From NCBI GenBank assembly GCA_016710095.1, contig JADJLL010000015.1, positions 1 to 64,000 on the forward strand: a DNA stretch of 64,000 bases, written 5' to 3'. The notes beneath the pieces are model-generated. The model was not told the DNA's origin, made no database searches, and was given only the letters and a program-made list of their open reading frames with translations. A program made the translations under genes and the position numbers. The DNA comes from Candidatus Eiseniibacteriota bacterium (GTDB lineage: Bacteria; Eisenbacteria; RBG-16-71-46). Of the stretch, positions 57,699 to 64,000 are shown piece by piece; position 1 is the first letter of the stretch, and each line of letters begins with the position of its first letter.

Positions 57699-59147
57699 CT
57701 AGTAGGCCCGCGCGAAGAGCGCCACGCGGTGGCCGGGACGCTCGAGCGAGCCGAAGCGCGAGAGGTCGTGAGGCATGCAGCGCATGGTCGCGCCGCACTT
57801 CTCCTTGATCTCCGTCTCGAACGCGGCGGTGCCGTCCCACGGCACGGCGACGAAGCCGCGCTTCTCGGCCGCGAAGTGCGCGATGACTTCTTCCTTCGTG
57901 GTGACGAGAACGGTGTTCTCGTCACGGAAGGCCTTCGCCTGCTCGAACATCGTCTTCTGCACGTCGGCCAGCATCGCGGGAAGTCGCGTCCCGAGCTCGG
58001 CGAGCGGCACCGATTCCTTGGCGCGCGTGTCACGGCGCACGGTCATCACGGCCGCGCTCGCGACGTCCTTCGGTCCCACCTCGAGGCGGATCGGCACACC
58101 GCGCATCTCGTACTCGTTGTACTTCCAGCCCGGCGAGTACTGGTCGCGGTCGTCCACCTTGATGCGGACGTTCGGCCCGATCGCTTCCTTCACCTTGACG
58201 AGGAACTCGGACACCGCGGCCTTGTCCTCTTCCTTGCGCCAGATGGGCACGATCACGACCTGCACCGGCGCGACGTTCGGCGGCAGGCGCAGTCCGCGCT
58301 CGTCACCGTGCGTCATGACGATCGCGCCGACGAGTCGCGTGGACACGCCCCACGACGTCTGCCAGACGTGCTGGCGCTTGCCGGCCTCGTCCTGGTACGT
58401 GATGTCGAACACCTTCGCGAAGTGCTGCCCGAGATGGTGCGACGTGCCGGCCTGCAGCGCCTTGCCGTCCTTCATCAGCGCTTCGATCGTGTACGTGTCC
58501 TGCGCGCCGGCGAACCGCTCGGCGTCGCTCTTCTTGCCGGCGTACACGGGAATCGCCAGCTCGGTCTCGACGAAGTCGCGGTAGACCTCGAGCATGCGCA
58601 GCACCTCTTCGAGGCACTCCTGCTCGGTCGCGTGCGCGGTGTGCCCTTCCTGCCAGAGGAACTCGGCCGTGCGCAGGAACAGGCGCGTGACCTTTTCCCA
58701 GCGCATGACGTTCGCCCACTGATTGATGAGCACGGGCAGGTCGCGATACGACTCGATCCACTTCGAATACATGTGGCCGATGATCGCCTCGCTCGTCGGG
58801 CGGATCGCGTAGCGCTCCTCGAGCTTCTCGCGGCCGCCCTCGGTCACCCACGCGCACTCGGGCGCGAAGCCCTCGACGTGGTCGGCCTCGAGCTGCAGCA
58901 GCGACTCGGGGATCAGCAGCGGGAAGTACGCGTTCTCGTGACCGGTCGCCTTGATCCGGCGGTCGAGCAGCTGCTGCATGTTCTCCCAGAGCCCGTAGCC
59001 GTAAGGGCGAATGACCATCGAGCCGCGCACCGGCGAGTAGTCGGCCAGCTGCGCCTTGCGCACGACTTCGTTGTACCACCGGGAGAAATCGTCGCCCTGA
59101 TCGGTGAGGTCCTCGACGAACTGCTTCTTGCCCGTGTTCTCGCTCAC
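57699..59147 (-). CDS. proS: Prolyl-tRNA synthetase, type 3 (archaeal/eukaryotic-like)
   Basis: 482 residues; no editing INS insertion. Motif 1 region GLWENMQQLLDRRIKATGHEN, motif 2 WEKVTRLFLRTAEFLWQEGH, TSHHLGQHFAKVFDI, WGVSTRLVGAIVMTHGDERG (motif 3), and the extra C-terminal domain ending with the characteristic aromatic residue (ALFARAY). GTG 59147 has GGAGCG five bases upstream; an ATG at 59174 is possible. It sits within the heptosyltransferase genes. Confidence 0.95.
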   Translation of the reverse strand: MSENTGKKQFVEDLTDQGDDFSRWYNEVVRKAQLADYSPVRGSMVIRPYGYGLWENMQQLLDRRIKATGHENAYFPLLIPESLLQLEADHVEGFAPECAWVTEGGREKLEERYAIRPTSEAIIGHMYSKWIESYRDLPVLINQWANVMRWEKVTRLFLRTAEFLWQEGHTAHATEQECLEEVLRMLEVYRDFVETELAIPVYAGKKSDAERFAGAQDTYTIEALMKDGKALQAGTSHHLGQHFAKVFDITYQDEAGKRQHVWQTSWGVSTRLVGAIVMTHGDERGLRLPPNVAPVQVVIVPIWRKEEDKAAVSEFLVKVKEAIGPNVRIKVDDRDQYSPGWKYNEYEMRGVPIRLEVGPKDVASAAVMTVRRDTRAKESVPLAELGTRLPAMLADVQKTMFEQAKAFRDENTVLVTTKEEVIAHFAAEKRGFVAVPWDGTAAFETEIKEKCGATMRCMPHDLSRFGSLERPGHRVALFARAY

Positions 59148-59214
59148 GCTCGCTCCACGATGAAAGGCCCACACCGCGCCGGAGGCGCGGCCGGTATCGA
59201 ATTCAGTCGGCGGC

Positions 59215-59244
59215 AGTCTAGGACAGCGGCGGCACGGGAGCCAA
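59215..59244 (-). promoter_or_regulatory. Promoter of the proS-waaF-HAD run
   Basis: Minus strand TTGGCT (59244-59239), an 18-base spacer and TAGACT (59220-59215), about 70 bases before proS. Confidence 0.5.
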
Positions 59245-59325
59245 CCGGCGGCCTCGCGTGCGGCGACGAGGCAGTGCGTGCGATCGAAAGCGTCGCGACC
59301 GCTCGGGCCGCGGCCGCAGCCGCGT

Positions 59326-60372
59326 TCAGCCTCGCCCGCTCGTGCGTTCCAGCGCCGCGAGCACGTCCGCGACCGCGATGCCCGTCATGCAGCGGAAGTG
59401 CCCCTTCGGACAGCGCTCGAGCCCGTGCAGCGTGCAGGGCTGGCAGGGTTCGTTGCGGCACAGCACCTCGTGCCCCTCGCCCGCCGGCGCGAAACCGAGC
59501 ACCGGCGACGTGCTGCCGAAGAGCGCGACGACGCGGCGGCCGCGCGCGGCGGCCATGTGCATGAGCCCGCTGTCGTGCGTGACGGCGGCGGCCACGTGCG
59601 AGAGCAGCGCGGTCATCCGCGCGATCGGCTCGCTCACCCAGCGCGCCCGCGGATCGGCGTCGATGCGCTTCGCGAGCGAGGGCAGCGCGCGCTTCTCCGC
59701 GGCGGTCGTGAACACGACGCGCGAGCGCCCCTGCGCCGCGAGCGCCTCGTCGAGCGCGCACCAGCGCTCCTCGGGCCAGCACTTGGTCGCGTGCCTCGCG
59801 CCCGGACAGAGCGCGACCGGCGAGTCGCCCGGCGCCCAGGCGGCGATCCACTCCGAAGCCCAGGCCTCCGCGGCCTCACCGGCGTGCAGGACGGGCGGCT
59901 CGGTCACGACCGCGCCGAGCGCACGCAGCGCCTCGGCGTTGCGCGCGATGGCGTTCGGGATCGCCTGCGGGCGCGACCAGCGCGCGTTCACCCAGCGCCA
60001 GCGTGCGAGCCGGTACGACGGCGCGCGCAGCACCGGTCCCTTCTGCCGGAACGTGAGGATGCGCGTGCGCGAGTTGCCGTGCAGGTCCACGATCAGGTCG
60101 CAGGCTTCCAACTCGGCGCTCATGGACACGAGGTCCTCGACCTTGCGTGCGTCGCGTTCCAGTGCGCGGACGTGGTCCACGGCCGGATCGAAGCGCACGA
60201 GATCGGCGAACTCCTCCTTCACCCAGTAGGTGATCCGCGCCTGCGGATACGCCGCGCGCAGCGCGCGCACGACCGGCAGCGTCAGCACGATGTCGCCGAG
60301 GGACGACAGCCGCAGCACGGCGATCTCGCGGAATCCGCCCGGCGGGACGGCGACGGGACGCGGGCGTCCCAC
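59326..60372 (-). CDS. GT9-family heptosyltransferase (heptosyltransferase I-like)
   Basis: 348 residues from GTG 60372. IAVLRLSSLGDIVLTLPVVR at the N-terminus, DLIVDLHGNSRTRIL, LCPGARHATKCWPEERW and VTHDSGLMHMAAARGRRVV are GT9 motifs. The cluster of cysteines (CRNEPCQPCTLHGLERCPKG) resembles WaaC/RfaQ-type enzymes. It begins one base after the msbA stop. Exact acceptor (first heptose or Kdo-linked) cannot be fixed. Confidence 0.9.
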   Translation of the reverse strand: MGRPRPVAVPPGGFREIAVLRLSSLGDIVLTLPVVRALRAAYPQARITYWVKEEFADLVRFDPAVDHVRALERDARKVEDLVSMSAELEACDLIVDLHGNSRTRILTFRQKGPVLRAPSYRLARWRWVNARWSRPQAIPNAIARNAEALRALGAVVTEPPVLHAGEAAEAWASEWIAAWAPGDSPVALCPGARHATKCWPEERWCALDEALAAQGRSRVVFTTAAEKRALPSLAKRIDADPRARWVSEPIARMTALLSHVAAAVTHDSGLMHMAAARGRRVVALFGSTSPVLGFAPAGEGHEVLCRNEPCQPCTLHGLERCPKGHFRCMTGIAVADVLAALERTSGRG

Positions 60373-60373
60373 G

Positions 60374-62212
60374 TCAGTCCCGGAACTGCAGGTCGTGGAG
60401 CCGGCGGTACGCGCCGCCCGACGCGAGCAGTTCGGCGTGCGAGCCGCGTTCGACGATGCGGCCGCCCTCGAACACGAGGATGCGGTTCGCGTGCTGCACC
60501 GTGGACAGCCGGTGCGCGATCACGAACACCGTGCGCTCGCGCATGAGGCGCTCGAGCGCTTCCTGCACGAGGCGCTCGTTCTCGGTGTCGAGCGCGGACG
60601 TGGCCTCGTCGAGCAGCAGCAGCGGCGGGTTCTTGAGCAGCGCGCGCGCGATCGCGAGGCGCTGGCGTTCGCCGCCCGACAGCCGCACACCGCGATCGCC
60701 GATCACGGTGTCGTAGCCCTCGGGCAGCTTCTCGATGAACGTGTGCGCGTTCGCCGCGCGCGCGGCGTCCTGCACGCGTTCGAGCGGCACGTCGGGCACG
60801 CCGTACGCGATGTTCGCGCGGACGGTGTCGTGAAAGAGGATCGTCTCCTGCGTCACGATGCCGAGTTGGCGGCGCAACGACGACGTGCGCGCGTCGCGCA
60901 GGTCCACGCCGTCGAACGTGATGCGGCCGGACGTCGGCTCGTAGAAGCGGCCGAGCAGGTCGAGCGTCGTGCTTTTGCCCGCGCCGCTCGCTCCCACGAG
61001 GGCGACGACCTCGCCACGCTTCACTTCGAAGTCCACGTCGTGCAGGACCACGTCGCCGGTGTCGTACGAGAACCCGACCTGCTCGAAGCGCACGGCCTGC
61101 GCGAGCGGAGGCAACTCGACGGCGCCCGGCCGGTCGGAGATCGCGGGCTCGGTGTCGAGGAGCTTGAACACGCGATCCGAAGCGCCGAGGCCCGTCGCGA
61201 TCGAGTTGTTGAGCTCCGAGAGGCTCTTCACCGGGCTGATGATGCCGAGCAGCGCCGTCACGAACTGCAGGAAGCGCTCCGGCGGCAGGCTCTGGTGTTC
61301 GAAGATTTCGCGCGCGCCCACCCACGCGATGCCGACCGCGAGCAGGATCATCGCGTACTCGCTGATCGGCTTCGCCGCGGCCGCGACGCGCCGCATGCGC
61401 ACGAAAGACGCGAAGTAGCCCTCGTTCGCCTTCGCGAAGCGCCCTTCCTCGAACCCTTCCATCGCGAACGCCTTCACGACGCGCGCGCCCATGATGGATT
61501 CCTGGAGGATGCCCGTGAGGTCCGCCATGCGCTCCTGCGTGCGGCCCGAGCGCTTGCGCACCTTTCGGCCGATCACCGCGAGCAGCCAGCCCGCAGGCGG
61601 CAGCACGAGCATCGAGAGCAGCGCGAGCTTCCAGGACGACAGGAACACGATCAGCAGGCAGCCGAGCAGCGTGAGGCCGTCCTTGAGCAGGTTGCTGATG
61701 CCGGCCGCGATCACGTTGCGCATGGTCTCGACGTCGTTCGTGACCTGCGAGATGAGCGAACCCGCGCGCTTGCCGTGATAGAACGACAGCGAGAGCCGCT
61801 GCAGGTGCGCGAACACGAGACCGCGCAGGTCGCGCAGCATCGCCTGCTCCACCGAAACACTGAGGAAGCTCGACAGGTACTCGCTCACGTTCTTCACGAA
61901 GAACAGGCCGAGGATCACGAAGCACAGGCGCTCGAAGCCGACGATGCGGCGCGCGTCGAACAGCCAGTGATTCCAGTTCGTGGCGAGTTGCGCGAGCGCG
62001 TGCGCGCCCGGCACGAAGTCCGGCAGCGCGAGCGGTGTCGGCGCCGTGACGGCGTCGCCGCTCACGGTGGCGAACAGCAGCTTCGTGAACGGTTCGACCA
62101 TCGTGAACGACAGCGTCGTCGAGATCGCGTTCAGGAGCATGAACACGATCGCGAAGGCGAGGCGCGCGCGGTGCGGCCGCAGCAGCGACAGGTAACGGCG
62201 AAGTGGGGACAC
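60374..62212 (-). CDS. msbA: MsbA-like lipid A/LPS flippase, ABC exporter
   Basis: 612 residues from GTG 62212. Six membrane helices (AFAIVFMLLNAISTTLSFTM, FVILGLFFVKNVSEYLSSFL, LALLSMLVLPPAGWLLAVIG, etc.) are fused to an ATPase with Walker A GASGAGKSTTLD, signature LSGGERQRLAIARALL, Walker B LLLLDEATSALDTEN and H-loop IAHRLSTV. The insert between helices 1 and 2 (SGDAVTAPTPLALPD) is longer than usual. Together with the heptosyltransferases it points to LPS assembly. Confidence 0.92.
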   Translation of the reverse strand: MSPLRRYLSLLRPHRARLAFAIVFMLLNAISTTLSFTMVEPFTKLLFATVSGDAVTAPTPLALPDFVPGAHALAQLATNWNHWLFDARRIVGFERLCFVILGLFFVKNVSEYLSSFLSVSVEQAMLRDLRGLVFAHLQRLSLSFYHGKRAGSLISQVTNDVETMRNVIAAGISNLLKDGLTLLGCLLIVFLSSWKLALLSMLVLPPAGWLLAVIGRKVRKRSGRTQERMADLTGILQESIMGARVVKAFAMEGFEEGRFAKANEGYFASFVRMRRVAAAAKPISEYAMILLAVGIAWVGAREIFEHQSLPPERFLQFVTALLGIISPVKSLSELNNSIATGLGASDRVFKLLDTEPAISDRPGAVELPPLAQAVRFEQVGFSYDTGDVVLHDVDFEVKRGEVVALVGASGAGKSTTLDLLGRFYEPTSGRITFDGVDLRDARTSSLRRQLGIVTQETILFHDTVRANIAYGVPDVPLERVQDAARAANAHTFIEKLPEGYDTVIGDRGVRLSGGERQRLAIARALLKNPPLLLLDEATSALDTENERLVQEALERLMRERTVFVIAHRLSTVQHANRILVFEGGRIVERGSHAELLASGGAYRRLHDLQFRD

Positions 62213-62217
62213 GGAGC

Positions 62218-62638
62218 TCAGTCGGGCCGCTTGCCGGCTTCGCCGCGGCGGCCGAAGTCCTGCACTTCCGCGAGACGCAGCAGCAAGTCGCGGCCGCCGA
62301 CGAAGTCGGCGATCGTGTCCTCGGGCCGGGCGCTCAGCTGGCGGCACTCCACCAGCTGGAAGACGATCCGCCGACGTCCTCGCCCGTCCCGCACGCCCCT
62401 CGCGGAACACCGTCGGGGCGAGCACGCCGAACTCCTCGTGCGCCATGCGGACCACGCCCTCGAGCAGTTCGCCACCGGACAGGTGGCGGCGCTCGGCGTC
62501 GCGCAGCCGGTCTTCGGGCAGCGACTGCACCGTGGTGTTCAAGGCCGAGACGATGAAGGCGTACGCCTCCCGCGCGTAGCGCACTTCACGCTCGCGCAGC
62601 GCGTCCACGGCATCCCAGAAGGTGGTTTCTCCGCTCAC
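62218..62638 (-). CDS. Minf_1886-family protein of unknown function, one frameshift
   Basis: About 140 residues from GTG 62638: FWDAVDALREREVRYAREAY, RHLSGGELLEGVVRMAHEEF and GVLAPTVFRE, then, after a frame break near 62395, GVRDGRGRRRIVFQLVECRQ and RPEDTIADFVGGRDLLLRLA. This is the pattern I know as the Minf_1886 family, widespread and uncharacterised. It lies five bases before msbA. Confidence 0.78.
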
Positions 62639-64000
62639 GGCGCGGACTATAGGCCGCCCGTCGAAGCGGGCACAAGCGCCCCGACCGCGACTGGCGCAGC
62701 GTCGTGGCCTTGCGGCCCAGCGCGGCGACCCGGCGCGGGTGATCGAGGTTGTAGTGCAGGCCGCGGCTCTCGGGCCTCCTCTGCGCGCAGGCGACGATCA
62801 GGCTGCCCACGAGGGCGATGTTCCGCAGCTCGATCAGGTCGGGCGACAGACGCAGGCGGTGGTAGTCGCGCTCGATCTCCTCGCGGAACATCGCCAGCCG
62901 CCGCGCGGCGAACGCCAGGCGCTCGTCCGTGCGCACGATGCCCACGAGGTCCCACATCGCGCGGCGCACGGTGTCCCAGTTGTGGTCGAACACGACGCGC
63001 TCCTGCGGCGGATGCGTGCCGCGGGTGTGCCAGGGCTCGGGTCGCGGCGTGCGCTTCACGCGCTCGAGCCGGCGTTCGATCTCGGCCGTCGCGTGGTGCG
63101 CGCCGACGAGCGCCTCGAGCAGCGAGTTGCTCGCGAGCCGGTTCGCGCCGTGGAGCCCGGTGCACGCGACCTCGCCGATCGCGAGCAGGCCGTCGAGCGC
63201 CGTGCGCCCCGACAGCGTCGCCTTCACGCCGCCGCACATGTAGTGCGCGGCCGGGACCACCGGCACGGGATCCTTCGTCATGTCGATGCCGAGCGCGCGC
63301 AGCTGCGCGTCGATGTTCGGGAAGCGCTTGCGGATGCGCGCCGCCTTCACGTGCGTGATGTCGAGCCACACGTGCGCGTCGCCGTGGCGCTTCATCTCGC
63401 GGTCGATCGCGCGCGCGACGACGTCGCGCGGCGCCAACTCGGCCTTCGGGTCGTACTCCGGCATGAAGCGCCGCCCGTCGAGCGTGCGCAGCACCGCGCC
63501 TTCGCCGCGCACGGCTTCCGAAATGAGGAACGTGCGCGCCGCGGGATGAAAGAGCACCGTCGGATGGAACTGCACGAACTCGAGCCCCTCGACCGCCGCG
63601 CCCGCGCGGTAGGCCATCGCGATGCCGTCGCCCGTCGCGACGTCGGGATTGCTCGTGTAGAGGTAGACCTTGCCGGAGCCGCCGGTCGCGAGGACGGTCA
63701 CGCGCGCCGTCACGGCGCGGATGTGGCCGGACGCGCGGTCCATCACGTACGCGCCCCAGCACGTGTCGCGGCCCTTGCGCTTCGGGCCGCCCATCTTCGA
63801 TTCGAGGATGAGGTCCACCGCGAGCTGGTCCTCGACGAGCCGGATGCGCGGATGGCGCCGCACGCGATCGAGCAGCGTCTGCTCGACGGCGCGACCGGTG
63901 AAGTCGGACGCGTGCACGATGCGGCGGTGCGAATGCCCGCCCTCGCGTCCCAGCTCGAACGACGAGCCCTTGCGGTTGAACGCGACGCCGAGCTCCGCGA
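62586..64000 (-). CDS. nadB: L-aspartate oxidase, C-terminal part (N-terminus beyond the window)
   Basis: First enzyme of de novo NAD synthesis: aspartate to iminoaspartate with FAD. The window holds the residues after the FAD-binding start: SSFELGREGGHSHRRIVHAS, VLATGGSGKVYLYTSNPDVA, LEFVQFHPTVLFHPAARTFL, ARAIDREMKRHGDAHVWLDI and the FAD-contacting HYMCGGVKATLSGRTALDGL, GLHGANRLASNSLLEALVG. The C-terminus (SRGLHYNLDHP) is typical. The in-frame stop at 62586 would overlap the Minf_1886-like gene by 53 bases; a small indel leading to TAG at 62651-62649 would remove the overlap and may be the true end. Confidence 0.92.
   Translation of the reverse strand, partial: AELGVAFNRKGSSFELGREGGHSHRRIVHASDFTGRAVEQTLLDRVRRHPRIRLVEDQLAVDLILESKMGGPKRKGRDTCWGAYVMDRASGHIRAVTARVTVLATGGSGKVYLYTSNPDVATGDGIAMAYRAGAAVEGLEFVQFHPTVLFHPAARTFLISEAVRGEGAVLRTLDGRRFMPEYDPKAELAPRDVVARAIDREMKRHGDAHVWLDITHVKAARIRKRFPNIDAQLRALGIDMTKDPVPVVPAAHYMCGGVKATLSGRTALDGLLAIGEVACTGLHGANRLASNSLLEALVGAHHATAEIERRLERVKRTPRPEPWHTRGTHPPQERVVFDHNWDTVRRAMWDLVGIVRTDERLAFAARRLAMFREEIERDYHRLRLSPDLIELRNIALVGSLIVACAQRRPESRGLHYNLDHPRRVAALGRKATTLRQSRSGRLCPLRRAAYSPRRERRNHLLGCRGRAARA

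Overview
The window is GC-rich, densely coded and almost entirely transcribed from the minus strand; only two genes (52.7-55.8 kb) lie on the plus strand. Several features point to an uncultivated, diderm, FCB-affiliated bacterium of the Eisenbacteria/Gemmatimonadota kind: a 31-residue COX24/AURKAIP1-like ribosomal protein next to HU, a secreted subtilisin ending in a FlgD-Ig-like sorting domain, an ExbB-ExbD-ExbD-TonB block beside a PstS-like lipoprotein and a TPR protein, heptosyltransferases and MsbA for LPS, and a eukaryote/archaea-type ProRS. The exact phylum is inference. Promoters repeatedly look like TTGAC(C/A/T)-N17/18-TAnnnT.

Layout, read in the direction of transcription (right to left). 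64.0-55.8 kb: nadB (cut by the edge), a Minf_1886-like gene, msbA, two GT9 heptosyltransferases, proS and a HAD phosphatase fusion (LPS core assembly). 55.8-52.7 kb, plus strand: a TPR/zinc-ribbon membrane protein and a DUF4388 protein. 52.5-44.9 kb: asnS, then PstS-like lipoprotein, TPR protein, two STAS proteins, ExbB, two ExbD and TonB. 44.7-38.0 kb: YIP1 protein and a TolC-MacA-MacB-like efflux system with two separate permease genes. 38.0-32.8 kb: uvrA-tdh-kbl (threonine to glycine). 32.6-29.8 kb: secreted subtilase.

29.7-20.8 kb: gcvT and gcvH run into a seven- to eight-gene module of unknown function built around an orphan GlmL/MutL-type ASKHA ATPase, a barrel-sandwich/KOW-like protein, an FN3-DUF6754-like membrane protein and three further membrane proteins. 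A lipoate ligase gene follows the terminator. No glutamate mutase subunit is present. 19.9-14.0 kb: a complete oligopeptide-type ABC importer (oppABCDF).

13.4-9.9 kb: a compact bacterial microcompartment operon with two BMC-H, one tandem-domain BMC-T, three EutN/CcmL pentamers and one CoA-acylating aldehyde dehydrogenase. It has no signature enzyme, phosphotransacylase or alcohol dehydrogenase in the window. A possible structured leader element and a promoter lie upstream. 9.8-0 kb: housekeeping genes (FmdB-like, HU, COX24-like, rnr, PilZ, aroA, cmk, plsC, rpsA, a SPOR protein and mutS, cut by the left edge).

Two loci stand out: the GlmL/DUF6754-like membrane module and the minimal microcompartment. 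A strong caveat applies: at least ten genes, including essential ones, carry small indels that break an otherwise well-conserved frame (mutS, SPOR, rpsA, plsC, cmk, rnr, oppA, gcvH, the PstS-like gene and the Minf_1886-like gene). This pattern suggests consensus or assembly error rather than gene decay.
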